64,000 bases of DNA from Meloidogyne chitwoodi. Lineage: Eukaryota > Nematoda > Chromadorea > Rhabditida > Meloidogynidae. Below, piece after piece: positions 1-12,439 of the stretch. The DNA lies in contig JACZZP010000007.1 in assembly GCA_015183035.1 (NCBI GenBank), positions 1,612,001-1,676,000 on the forward strand. Direction: 5' to 3'. Made by a program: the position numbers and the translations under genes. The first letter of the stretch is position 1; every line of letters starts with the position of its first letter. The notes under the pieces are model-generated. The model saw nothing but the letters and a program-made list of their open reading frames with translations. It had not been told where the DNA came from and searched no databases.

Positions 1-388
1 TATTTTCTTGTCGACGTTTCTTTAGTACTTCAAAATCATTTTCAGATAAATAATCCTAGAAAATTTTGGTTAAATTAACAAATTGTTTTGAAGGAGAATT
101 TTTAAATTAAATATGTATATGCTGAACTAGGGGAATAAGTATGCGTTTAAAAGTAAAAACATATTAGAATTTAAAATTACCTCAAAATTTATATCATCTT
201 CAAAGTCAAAAATGTTGTTCAAAAAAATTGTAAGAAGAACCTAAAAGATAAAAAAATAAAACTAAAAAATTAAAATAGAAACAAACAATATTAAAATGCC
301 TATTAATCCCTACAGGTTTGTGATTAACCAATTTCAATAGTAATCGATTCACTGCTTCCAAAGGCCAATTATCCATTGAATTTGACAT
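1..388 (-). CDS. MRGBP/Eaf7-like NuA4 subunit (5' part, runs off left edge)
   Basis: Three exons are visible: 287-388, 181-240 and 1-55, joined by GT-AG introns. The first exon starts MSNSMDNWPLEA and carries LVNHKPVGINRHFNI, which matches the family hallmark HKPVGVNRHFHM of MRGBP/Eaf7 (seen plus known family). Later exons are acidic (FDFEDDINFE, then DYLSENDFEVLKKRRQEN), as in the family segment after the first helix. In other organisms this protein bridges MRG15 to the NuA4/TIP60 histone acetyltransferase in the nucleus. The start is the ATG at 388-386. The 3' end lies outside the window. It is the last gene of the minus-strand series, 571 bp after the capping-enzyme stop, so operon membership is less sure than for the others. 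Homology rests mainly on one short motif. Confidence 0.72.
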
Positions 389-958
389 TTTTTGATATTT
401 TAAAAAAACCTTTTGAGAAAATTTAATTAATTTAAAATTCAGATAATCAAAATTTAAAATAAAAAGTGAGTTTATATACAACAACTCATATAAAATAATT
501 AATTATAATTTAGTATTTATCCATTTTTATACATCACAAATAAATATTTTAATGAAAAATTAACTTTAATTATCATTTCTTTGATGTTAAAAAGGATAAA
601 TAATTTATTTAAAAAAGAGTATTTCAAATAATAAAATTTAACAATAAAATAAGTACAATATTATTATTTGGGGACTAAATTCAATATTTAATCAAGTCTT
701 CTTTATATTGTGTAAATTCCTCTAAAACCGTGAAGAGATGAAAGATTAAAAATTAAAATCTCCATGTAAAGACATATGTAAACCTCTATATTGTAATCCT
801 TTAATAAAATTATATTCCAAAGAATTCACACAATTAATTAAACAACGACTATAAGTAATTAATAATAAAAATAATTAAAATAAAGTGTTTTTCTCTCATC
901 TGTCAATATTTCTCACAAATATTATTTAAATAAAAAATATCATCTTTTAACCATAGTT
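389..958. other. AT-rich intergenic stretch
   Basis: This 570-bp gap lies between the capping-enzyme stop and the MRGBP-like start. No coding exon or RNA gene is seen. It would hold the 3' UTR of the capping enzyme and either a promoter or a trans-splice acceptor for the MRGBP-like gene. Confidence 0.5.
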
Positions 959-3808
959 TTATTGTATTTGTCTCATTACGAAAGAATGAATAAAATTCAA
1001 AAGATCATCCCGATTAATTGGGTATTTTATAGTGCTTAAAACAGATGTTGCTGTTGAAAGGGCATTTGGATGACTTTTATCAGTACGTTCACGCATAAAT
1101 TCCCAAACATTTTTTTCACGCTTAGAAAAAAAAAGAAATATTTTAAAGTAGAAAATTTCATTATAAATTATTAAAAATATTACTAAAAATTTGCATTCAA
1201 TAATCTTTCTGTCATATTTCTTCAATTGATTAGTTGCTTTAAGAAAAGCAAAAGGTACATCCAAATGTAGAACGTGTAATTCCCCAATCCATTCAGGCAA
1301 TTCTCCAGTACGTTGAACTTTTTTAATTTCTAACCGAAAATCAATTGTTGCTAATTCTGGTGGTTTCCATTTTAATAAATATTCGTAACGGCCAGATATA
1401 TAAGGCTAAAAATTTTAAAAAATCTTAAAAATTATAGCAAGACCCTATATTATCAATTTTTTAAAATTAATTTAAATTATTTTAATAAAATATTATATAA
1501 AAAAATAATCCCCAACCCTTTTAACTGGCTGAAATACAAGTCCATCAATTTCATGGCAACCAGAAATAGTGTTCATAAAATCAGATTGAAATAATTTAAA
1601 AGTTTCTTTAATCGGCCAAAAGTCTTTTCTACGAATACCCATTGTTTCATAATCTCGATTAAAGAGACCAAGTTTCATTGCTGCTTTTCTAGGTTCAATT
1701 AATTCAGCATCAATTGCTTTAAATCGAACATCAAACCTTTCTTTTTTAAGATTGATATTCTGTTAAAAAAATAATTAAATTAAGGTCAAAGTGTTTGTTA
1801 ATTTCCAAAAGATCAAAACCTATGGATCTGTTAAATATGAAAATGACTCCAAAATAGATCTGAAGTTTTAATCCCAAATGTTTGAACTAATTTAAATTAA
1901 AAATAATACGTTAAAATAAATCAAATCATAGATAAGTAAACGAGGAACTTCTTTTCCATCAACTGTATCAATAACCATTTCAGCATCAACAAGTGTTCCT
2001 TTCAAATAATCTTCTTCAGAAAGAGGATATTTTAAAGGTGAAAGACATTTTGCTTTTTTATTTAAAAAAGTAACATTATTAATTTGAAAAGGATTATTAT
2101 CTCGATCAAAGGCAAAAACACGGTCAGGGCCATCAATAAGTACTAAATATCTGTAAATTAAAAAATTAATAATAAGTTTAGTTTTAAATAACCTAACACC
2201 ATCAGCCTTCCAAGAAACCATATAAGGCTCATTAGCCAAAAATTGTATATTATTATTACCATGTGGGCCTTCTAAAGAAACTGGCTAAAAATAAATAAAA
2301 TATAAATTTCTGGCATAAAAATTAATTTAAAAAAAATTTACTTGACTTCCAGGAAATCCTTTAGATTTGTAGCTACAATAATTAATAGCCTTAAAAATAT
2401 TATTTTTTAATTTAAAATTTTTTTTATTTATTCAACTTACTTGACTTTGTATACTTTTTCTTAGTTCAGGATCTTCAACATAATATACATTAGGTATTCT
2501 ACCATCCATAAAAAGAGGAGTTTTCTTTGCTTTTTTACCTCAAAATTAATAATATTAAAGTTGTTGTTTTTATTTAAAAAAATACCAGGAGAAGTATTAG
2601 AATTAAATGAAGGAATTATTGTTGTATTATCAATAATAGAAGTTGAAGTAGTAGGAATTGAATTACCATTTAATACATTATCATCATCAATAGTAAAAAG
2701 ACCGTCCATTGTAAATTCTTCAGTAGATAATGGCCCATTTTCCCAAAGAGGACGACCTCGAGACTATTTTTTTTAATTAAAAAATATTTATAAGATAAAA
2801 ACCTCAATTTTCTCATCATCTTCATCACCATATCGTTGATGTAGTTCATCTAAATATAATTGTTTGTAGATTCCCAATGGTCTACATTCAGCAAATTCTT
2901 GAGTCGCCATTTCTATACTCAAACCTTCTCTTTTAAAAAGATAAGAGGCGATTAAAAAGCCTGTACGATTCTAAACAATTAAATAAAAAATTTATAAAAG
3001 CAAAATAATTTTTATTGTAAAACTTACAAATCCATGTGTGCAATGTACAACAACAATATCATTTGGATGTTCCTTAAAAAGTGCAAAAACAATTTCAGAA
3101 TTTTTAAATTATCTTTTAAACCTCAAAGAATCTGTCAACAATATCAATGAAATGTTCAGTCTGTTCAACAGAAGGTGCTTCGCCATGTCCAACCATTCTA
3201 ATCTTTTCATATTTACAAGGCAATGGAATCTAAACATTTAGTAGAATATGTATTAAACAATTATCTTATTCAATTTAGAATGGGCAAAAGTAGAAATAAA
3301 CCCAAATTAAACATTTGAGAATTCTCCACTCACTCACGTGAATGGAACTACCCAAATAATAATTTAATACAAATTAACCTCACTGGGCTGATAAAAACTA
3401 TTAGAATTTGTCAAATCAATCCATAACAAAATTTTAGCATCAGAATGAACATCACGCAAAGGAGTGCGAAAAACCATATCAGGATGAAAATAATATTTGG
3501 GTGATTCAATTAAATGATCATAGGAAGTATCCAAAGGAGCTTTCATTGGAAGAAACTTTCTCGCAACTATCTGATAAATTTTATTTCCAAAAATTAAAAA
3601 TATTTAAGAAAAAAACCTTTCCCATTGGCGGACAATAAAGCCAACGTTGAGGGAGTCGAGTTTTAGGTTTAACCCATTGATTATTATTAGATACTTGAGC
3701 TCCATTACCGCCACCATTTACAGCTAACAAAATAAATTTTAAAAACAAGTCATTCAAATTAGATTTTATAAAAAACTTACAACTGTCTTGACGAAGTCTT
3801 TTTGACAT
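959..3808 (-). CDS. cel-1: mRNA-capping enzyme (RNA triphosphatase plus guanylyltransferase)
   Basis: Makes the 5' cap on nascent RNA polymerase II transcripts in the nucleus in two steps. The N-terminal cysteine-phosphatase-type triphosphatase is clear: exon 5 ends in HCTHGF and exon 6 begins NRTGFLIAS, giving the HCx5R(S/T)G loop. The guanylyltransferase has the lysine-nucleotide motif in YMVSWKADGVRYLVLIDG (about 2190-2240, continuing past an intron) and a later motif LVDAEMVID. The C-terminal OB-fold region follows, with LPEWIGELHVL and the tail SFVMRQIQ. First exons are 3781-3808, 3617-3723, 3379-3570 and 3122-3229. A 47-bp intron near 2540-2586 keeps the frame into KKAKKTPLFMDG. The start ATG is at 3808 with a 28-nt first exon. 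It sits 163 bp downstream of the CSTF3-like gene on the same strand. Orthology to metazoan RNGTT/CEL-1 is strong. Confidence 0.95.
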
Positions 3809-3970
3809 TTGTTTAAAACTAATTAAAATTAAAGAATTTTAAAGTATTAAACAAAGTTAAATAAAAATAAGAAAATAAACAAATGTATTAATTTTTAACA
3901 AATTTATATTAAATTTATTCTTAAAATTAAACATGAAATAAATTGAAAAAATAAATAAAAAATTTATTTA

Positions 3971-6900
3971 TTATTTTGCTGTTTTGATTTGCATTCTATT
4001 TTTGTAGAGATCACCCCCAAGTGCTTGTCTCTGTGATTCGTCTTCAGAATCTGAATCCCCTGTACTATTATTAAATGTTCTTTTTCTAGAACCAAGTATT
4101 GATTGCTGCTGTTGTTGTTGATATTCATGAGAGGCCATTAACTGAGAAAATATTATTTATTATTAAAATTAATTACAAAATTAAATTCTATTAATTTAAC
4201 TGAATATCAAAAACAAGATAAAAAATTAATATTAAAAAGAACTAACAACAATAGGATCTGTTGTTGTATTAAGCAATTGATAAAGTTCTTTTTTCACATC
4301 TGCTGCTCGATAATCGTCAAATGTTGCATTTGGATCAAGAAAAGGGCCTTCTTTTAAATTTACTCTTGGAGCTTAAATATAATTAAATTTTTCAGAAATT
4401 TAAAAAATTAAATAAACTTACGTTCCCGATTAAAACTGCCTAAACTTTTGACCAATTCTTCAATATCTACATATGGACCTGTAAATGACCTTGGAGGAGG
4501 CAAAACTTGTAATAATTGAGAAATAATTAAAGGTGGTGGATATATACCTAAAATAATAAAATTAATTTAAATATTTTAATAAATAAACCGCCAGGCACTG
4601 GATGATATGCTGCCGGTGGAAGTTTTGGTTTAAAAGGCAACATTTGACTAGTATCAGGTCGTGTATAAGCAGCCCCTAATTCAAGCATTCCACCAACATT
4701 TGTTGAAGTAATATTTGTAGAACTACTAATGTTGTGACTTTGAGTAGGTTTTAAATGGCCATTTAGTATTGTTGTTGAAGGAATGTGAGAATGTCCAGTA
4801 TGAGAAAGATGTTTTGAACATTTCTAAAATTATCAAAAAATATTTATTTTGAACATTCTTAATTGTAAACTTCTTAGGAATGCTTTTTTTTCTTAAAAAT
4901 CAATATTTTTGACAAAATTTATATTTATCGAACTTTGTTTATCTTCAATAAAAATATAAAACTTACTAAAGAATAACCCATTAGTTTCAATTCATCAAAA
5001 GTGCATGGAGTTAAACTTAAAAAACGATAACGATCAATTAACAAAAGAGCATTGTGTTCCTCGCTGTGTGGATTAACTGCTCGCCTTCTTTGATCAACAT
5101 TTAAAATACTTGTAAGATCACCAACTTGTGATTCAAAATCAAGATATTTATTCCAGACATCACTAAAAATGATTTTTAAAATTTTTTTAAAAATAAAAAT
5201 TAACCCAGAATTTTCAGGTGCTAAAGCATTTTCGGAATTTAAAATACGTTCAAAAACAACTCTAGTATTTGTTTCTTCTAAAAAGAAATAAAATTAATTA
5301 AAAAAAAATTTTAATTCCAACTAACCGTTCAAATTAGAAAGAAAATCAACATAGGCAAGTGCATATTCTGAATCTTTAGAAAACTTTTTTAAACCCAAAT
5401 CAAATATTCTTTTTGCTATTTCAGGTTCCTATAATAATTTAAAAATACAAATAATCACAAAAATATTTTTAGGAATTTAAAAAGTAAAAATATTAGAAGT
5501 TTTATTAAAATAATTAAAATCCTTGCCTTGCTGCAATAATATTCCATATACGCAGCAGCAACATAAACATGGAAATTAGTACGTTTATCCTCTCGTGCAC
5601 GTTTAAATACTAGCCTAGATTGTTTTAAACCTTCTGTTCTCCTAATAAATTTCATTAATTGAATATATGTCTAAAATAAATTTAAAAATTATTTTTTTAA
5701 ACCAATAATTTATTCACCAAACTCTGGTCAACGTTTTGTTGGGAAAGTAATCTGTCATATATTTTCTTGGCATTTTCGTATTTACGCCTCTCTTCTTCAA
5801 AATCAGCATAAGCAAAATGTAACATTTGATTGGATTTCATTAAACCAGATATTGCCTTTTCATATAAATCTAAAGAAAGAACAATTAAGAAATAAATTTT
5901 CTTATTTTTACAAAATTAAAATATATAACTAGTGAAAAAATAATAAAAAATATTTACGAATTATATCATTATACATAGCAGTTGAAAGTTTTACGTCACC
6001 CTTTTCAGCCAATTTTTGTGCAGCTTGTTGCTGAAAGAAAGCTGCTTCATACCAAATATCAGGCATATAACCAAGACAAAGAAGTGCTTGTTCATATGAA
6101 TAAATAACTAAATTGTTAACATTTATTTTGTTTTATTTATAAAAAGTTTAAAACCTCGACGTGCATATTGTCCATATTCCTCATTATTCAAAGGATTGCT
6201 TTTTTCCCATTGTATATATTTTCTCCAAAGTTCTGCTTGTTTTATTTCTGTTGCTGTTCCTCTTGGTGGAATTGAAATTGCTTAAAATTTTAATTTAAAA
6301 ACTAAAGTAACTTAAAAATACCTTGACGATTAATTCCTCGAACTATTTGTTCGTATTGTTTTGCTACTTTACTAGCATTCTGTTAAGATTTATTTAAAAA
6401 TTAGATGAAATTCTTAAAATATATCTATACTTACTGCTAGGCTATAATCTAAGAACCTATTTAATGGGTAGCACAATAAAGTATTTTTTAATTAATCAAA
6501 AATAGCTAACCAGAAAATCCTTTTTAATGTCTGAAATCATTTTTTCAGCCAAAGCTTGATTTACACTCTGCAGTTATAAAATGATATTTACACTTGTTAA
6601 AATGTATAAAAAAACCTTTTCAAAAGAACAATAATCATTCCATAACTGTTCAATATTGGCCATTGGTGTAACCAATCCTTTTTTAAAAATTTTTCTAATT
6701 GCAGTAATTTTTTGATTTTCAGCATATTGACCTTTAACTTCTCTTAAAAAATATATTTAACATAAAAACATTGTAAAATCACATACTGTTGTTTTAGAAA
6801 TGTAACACAATCATTGTAAATTGAATAACTGGAAGAGAAAGTTTCAAAAATGTTACTTGATTAACAAAACCTCTGAAAATCAAGACCAACTTTATCAATT

Positions 6901-7292
6901 GCAAAATCGTAAGTTTTGGCCATTTGTTCTCTAAAAGAGGCCAAATGTCCTTTTGTTTCTCTTACATAGAAAACATAACATTTCCATAGATCAACATTTA
7001 ATACCCGGACAAGACATCTTTCAAAAATTTTTTCAACATTTTCAAAATTTTTTGCCCTCAGTTCGTGCTCAATATATGCTTTCCAATATCGACCTGAATT
7101 GTTGAATTGACCAACAAGACGCTCATAGAAACTACGAACTTGATCTATGGGTCGTGCCTGAAAATACTTACTTTATTTTTAATTCATTAAAGAGATTAAA
7201 GTTCAAATAACCTGTGATTCACGTAAAAGTAAATTCCAAGCATCAACATCAAAAGGATTTAATTCAATTCGTCGTTCTGGACTGAGAACCAT
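3971..7292 (-). CDS. suf-1: Cleavage stimulation factor subunit 3 (CstF-77/suppressor of forked)
   Basis: Scaffold of the CstF complex, which recognises the downstream element and promotes pre-mRNA 3'-end cleavage. The protein begins [19 protein letters not shown], matching the first HAT repeat of the family. It then shows typical HAT helices such as [36 protein letters not shown] and [21 protein letters not shown] (exon at 5522-5655). The C-terminal third has the proline-rich hinge ([10 protein letters not shown]) that binds CstF-64 partners in other animals, then a Q-rich acidic tail ([23 protein letters not shown]) ending [13 protein letters not shown]. There are more than ten small exons. 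The start at 7292 gives the family N-terminus. It is 182 bp downstream of the UTP4-like stop and 163 bp upstream of the capping-enzyme start on the same strand. Confidence 0.94.
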
Positions 7293-7473
7293 TAATATAT
7301 GTAAGAAATTTAAAATAGGATTAAAAGTTAGATAAATGTAATAAATTTATAAGTATTTGTATATGAAAAAACAAATGCAAAACAAAAAATAGCAAATCAA
7401 AGGCAGGATATTTAAAATTTAAACAATGAATTAACAAAATCAATAATAAAATATAAAAAACAAATGTAAATTT

Positions 7474-10400
7474 CTATTTCTTGAAGGAACGTAAATTCAT
7501 AGGTTTTTCATGTGCTTTTCTTGGCTTTATTTCCTCATGGCCTACAAGTATAATATGCTTTTGACCATCTTTAGTACATCTTTGACCCCAGAACGATTCG
7601 ATACGGCGATCCGCAATTTTTAAAAAGGCATTATTTTTATCATTATCAGAGAATTGCATAGCATAAATACTTATTTCCTGTAAATTAAAAAAAAAATAAA
7701 GATAAATGGAAAAGGAGTATGAAGTCAACCGAGACCCTTAAAAATGCCACAAACAATTTTTTCAATATTTTAAAAAAGCTCTAAATGATTATACGATTCC
7801 TTCTTCTAAAAAATCAGATACATAATATGGTTATGCTTTTGAATTGATAAAACAAGAAACCTCGTTTGGCCCAATTTGAATAATATAAACACGTCCTTTA
7901 TTTGTTGTTCCAAGTAAAAGATAACTAATATTTTGTTCACTATTTTCAATAGTAGAGGAATGGCAACTTAAATGCGAAATCCATTCAGAATCTTGACATC
8001 CAAAATCTGCGGCTGATTTGATTATTTGATGGCCATTTGTTAAATTGTATAAAGAGAAATGTTGTTCCAAATCTGAAGCTAATAATACGACTCTTGAATC
8101 ATCAATAAATAAACAGTCAAAAATTGAATTAACTTTTGAAGTTGTGGGAAAAATATTGAGTTGCTTTGAAGTAAAAAGAGACGATGGTTGTTTTTTAATA
8201 ATTTTATCTTGAATAATCGATGTATCATTTTCGTCTTCGTTTATGTTCGTCATAGTTTCATTAGAATTATCTATAAAACAACAAGGTAAATTAATCAAGG
8301 AATGTCAAAAGGCAATTTTCCTAAATTACTGACCCAAATGAAGCAAATAATTAGTTATATTTTAACAATTGATTACATAAATAAAAATTAAATAATAACA
8401 TGCCTGTCATAGAAATATCTGCTTGCTCTTCAATATTGAGATTGATAAACAAAGAGCTTCCTTCAGTTGTTAATGCAAATAAGCCAGTTTCTGAAGGGTT
8501 AACACATATTTTAGTTATATGTCCAAAATCAGCTAAAAATTATTTTTTAAGCAAAAATTTAACAATAAAATTAAATCGTACATTTTTGTGCAATTGTAGT
8601 TAAGGATTTTGAATCTAATTCAAGCCTCATTAGTTGATATTCACCAGTTGCATAATACAAATAATTATTAGTACATTGCATTGCAAAAACTGTTTTACCT
8701 CCTTTAAATTCTGAAACTTCTTTAGAAATTAATTGATTGTTCCAATATTGTTTAATTAATGTATTTAAATCTAAAGATTCGTTATTTTCATCAGTAGCTT
8801 TATCCTTTCTGTTTTCCAAATCTCTTTTCATTAATTCTTCAATGACATTTTCATGTAGTTCAACTACTGAAATAGCGCCTTTTATTGTACAAGCATAACA
8901 AATATATTTTCCATTAGGAGAAATGCATGACTTAAAATTTTTTTTAGCATAATAATGTATAGAAACAAAAACCTGTTTAACAAAACCCATATCACCACTT
9001 TGAATTCGAATTAATCTTTTCGGAGGTAATACACATTTTATGTATCTCAAATTAAAAAATTTCAAATAATAATATTTAACAAAAAACCTGCTCTGTCTAA
9101 TATTTGAAAAACTCATAACTGAAAATTGATCTGGTTTGTACCAAACATCAATACTACTTAGCTGTCTTGTCAATATAAGACCTCGATCAGGTGAAAATGC
9201 ACACTCTGGCTGAAAAAATAAAAATTAATTAATTAAAAAAATGAATAATACCCTTATTTGAGGTTTACAATATAAATGAGCACTGGAGATAAATAAACCT
9301 TCAAATCCTCCAGAGACGAGCCATTTTCTGTCTAATGCACATAATGACCGAACATCTAATTAAAAAAATTTTAAATTAAAAAAAGCAAAAGTCAATTTAT
9401 AGCAAATAAAAACCATTTGTGTGATGTTGTCGTTGGCCAACTATAAGCCAGCTCATAGCTTCCTAAAAAAAAGTTGAAAATTAGCAAATTTGTTTAAATG
9501 TAAAATAAATTTATTTTTAAAGTTTTGCAAAAACAATTCTAGATAAAAGATTCTTACAATAATACCTTTAAATTTATGTTAGTCCTAGTTCTTACCATCA
9601 AAAATCATAGTAGGTATAAAAAGAAAAATGATTTAACTTAAGTTATTGTTAACTATGAGAAGTTAAAATTATTTATAAACTTTACTTTTCTTTTTCCTGT
9701 TAATGAGAATATTTGTATCCGAAAATCGGCACCAGAAGCGTATACTCGAGAATAATCAGTGGCCAAAGTTAAAACATGGGTTTGATGAGATTTAAAAATC
9801 TTGAGGAAAAAAATAAATTTGTAAAAAGTTAATAAAAAAACCTTATAAACAACACCATTTGCTGGATTGTAAATTGTTACTTGACCAATAGAATCGCCAA
9901 CAAACAAATAGTCATGACTAGAAAATAATCAAATATTAAAAAAATATTAAAATAAAATTACTAAAAAAGAAGTGACCAAACAATAATAGAATTTTTATTA
10001 TGAGGTAACTGAATATCTCGACGTGAAGCAATTTTCATATCATCCACATTTTGTTCATTACTCAATGTAATAATAGTTAACCAGTTGACCATTCCAATAG
10101 CAATCATTTTAGGCTTGTGGCTTTGTTTTTGTGAGCTATTATATCTAAATATTGAAAATACATTAAAATTTAATATATAGTCATACATTTATTTTAAATC
10201 AATAAAACCCTACTTATTGGCAAAAAAATATATTTTTTTACACAAGTCAGTTATACATTATTTCTTCAAAATAGGTATTGAGAATTTCAGTTAAAATAGA
10301 GGTCATAATATTTAAATAATACAAAATTTTAACAAATAAATTAAGAAAAACATAAATACATAATATCCAAAAAAAAGAATATATATTTTTAACATATGCA

Positions 10401-11405
10401 AAACCCAAATTAAAATCCTAAAAATAAAATACCTGCACTTTGTGCATGCAAGAGAAGTTGGATGACGATCAGCCATAAAATTCAATAATTTTTTTGTTGT
10501 AAAGGTTGGAATTCGACGAATTCTTTCAGGCGTAAAAGTAGTATTTAAGCTATTATTAGATGATGTTTTTTCTTCAAAATCAAGATTAATATCATTTTCA
10601 GTATCATTTCTTCCAAGCAAAATTAATTGACCAGTTTTACTAACAACACAAAAGTTAGAATTATCTAAACAGTCCATTGAAACAATTTCTGAGGGGCAAA
10701 GTTGGATTCTCTATAATCGGAAAATAATTTTTTTTAATTTTAAAAAGAAACAAACCCTAAATCGAGTAGTAAAAGGAGTGAAAAGATATAATTGACCAGA
10801 TAATCCACCAACAACCACCCATGTATCAATCCAAACAAGTGAACTAAGCGAATCTAACAAAGGAATACTCTTTTCAAGAAAAATAAGTGGTGGATTTGAA
10901 ACATTGTAGAATTCAACAAAGGTTAAAACATTTAATTGACTTTCCTGTTCAGTGCCAGAAGTAAAACTAAAGTTTAAAAAATCTAACAAATAAATGACGA
11001 ACTGACCCTTTCTTCTCAACTCTTCTGAGAACACATAACTAAAAAGTTGAAAATATAAATTAAAAAAAAACAAATATAAATAACCCTCTTTGTAAATTTA
11101 GAGTGAGCCATAGAGTGAACTTCAAGCGGTTGATATAAATGAAAATTACAACGCTCAGCAAGAACATCATTAACGATGACAGATTCATCACTCCCACTAT
11201 GTATAGATGGATCTTTTTGTTGCTGTTGATTAATGTCCATTCTATCTTCAAGTTTTACCTCGTTATTTATTTCTTTTAGTGTTGTACAAGGCTCCAATGC
11301 AGGCAATTCATCTTCAATATTATTTTCATCGCCTTTTGATGGTGAAGGTTTTGAACAATCATCAACTTCATTTTTTATTTTTGAAAATCTTCGTTTTCTT
11401 GTCAT
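7474..11405 (-). CDS. WD40 beta-propeller protein, probable UTP4/cirhin (small-subunit processome)
   Basis: A multi-exon gene for a WD40-type protein. The N-terminus is low-complexity and acidic ([16 protein letters not shown]). Then [20 protein letters not shown] and [14 protein letters not shown] resemble the opening of cirhin/UTP4 (FHRVRFF... DGTVEIYNLS). Further blades are [68 protein letters not shown] and [21 protein letters not shown]; the last resembles the cirhin stretch HHTHDVRTVAH...LISGG. UTP4 is part of the t-UTP complex that links rDNA transcription to 18S pre-rRNA processing in the nucleolus. The C-terminal propeller ([34 protein letters not shown]) is more divergent. The start is the ATG at 11403-11405; the stop is at 7474. 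WD40 identity is sure; the UTP4 assignment is inference from motif order. Confidence 0.68.
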
Positions 11406-11493
11406 TTCAAAATTTGATAATGTTATATAAAAAATATTACTTAAATTTGTAAAATTCTAGATATCTTTACAATTAGAAAAAAGAAAGGTATTT

Positions 11494-11583
11494 ATAATCA
11501 AATTTAAAATCATTTCTCAATAAATTTATACAAAATATTTTTATACTGTTTTTATATCAAAACAAAAGCAAGAATAACATATT
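11494..11583. repeat. Direct repeat R1, copy 1
   Basis: A stretch of about 90 bp starting ATCAAATTTAAAATCATTTC and ending near GCAAGAATAACAT recurs in the same orientation at 15503-15592 with only a few differences. The duplication is seen directly. It lies just upstream of the UTP4-like start codon. Confidence 0.85.
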
Positions 11584-11691
11584 GAAATTAACACATTATA
11601 TAAAGACAATTCAAAATACATTTATAATATTAAAAAAATTAATATTGCAAACCTTTCTATGTTCTATTATTCCCTAATTATGCTGTTCGGT

Positions 11692-12342
11692 TCATTGAAA
11701 AATATAAAACATCTTTGCACGTTTAGTCTCTGGTTGTTCAGAAATTGATGAGGAAGGCTGTGATTCTGAAGATCCACCGGGTTCCTGTCGTTTTCTTTGC
11801 TGTGACGAAGAAACAGGAGGATTTAATTTACGCTAAAATAATGTAAATAAATCAAAATAAATAAAAGAATTTAAACTTTATCTTGCATAAAAAGTACAGA
11901 ATTAACTTTTGAACTGTCAGGAGCTTCATCAAAATCGGAATCATCCGAAGCTATTCACAAAATAAAGAAAATTAATTAATTGACAAAAACTAACCATCAG
12001 CTGCGTCAATATCTGCTCTAATTTTGGTACCACTATTCTGTTCCATCATTTTGTCAACATTTTTGACAGCCCTAGAACGCGACTCAACTAAAAATTTAAA
12101 GAAACACTAATAATGCAAATCTGAAAACCAGGGAAAATAAAAAAAACTAATTATCAACCTGCAATTTCATCGGCAGCCTTAACACGCTGCTTTTTAGTTT
12201 TATTTTCATCCTTTTCAGATTTAGATTTTTTGCCCTTCTTACCATCCTTTTTCTTCTTTCCATTTTTGGATTTCTCATTTTGTTCACCATCATCGTCACC
12301 CTCTCCATCTTCATCAGAGCTAATTTCATCTTTGATTTTCTG
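11692..12342 (-). CDS. Orphan 3' exons of an unrecognised Lys/Glu/Ser-rich nuclear-type protein
   Basis: Four well-formed exons splice in frame. The first opens at an acceptor near 12342 (KIKDEISSDEDGEGDDGE, then a lysine-rich block). The second reads VESRSRAVKNVDKMMEQNSG, the third ASDDSDFDEAPDSSKV and the fourth RKLNPPVSSSQQRKR to the stop at 11692-11694 (KRAKMFYIFQ). I do not recognise a family; composition suggests a nuclear or nucleolar protein. No ATG exon is seen upstream: the next sequence is the 3' end of the PA2G4-like gene. A donor-like CTG|GTGTAG at about 12430 would splice into this block if one A were removed from the A-run in the PA2G4-like last exon, so it could be an alternative or real C-terminal extension of that gene. 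Otherwise it is the 3' remnant of a disrupted gene. Confidence 0.5.
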
Positions 12343-12439
12343 AAATATTATAGTAATTAAGCAATTTTAATTAAAACTTTTAAGAATAAAATGTTATCAC
12401 TAGATGTAAAAATTAAAGGTCTACACCAGAATCTTGGTC

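Noticed and set aside
2561..2776. Plus-strand ORF inside the capping-enzyme gene
   Set aside because: Antisense shadow of the exon encoding MDGLFTIDDDNVLNG.
12147..12329. Met/Lys-rich ORF as a small gene
   Set aside because: It is the wrong frame of the KIKDEISSDEDG exon, which splices cleanly with its neighbours.
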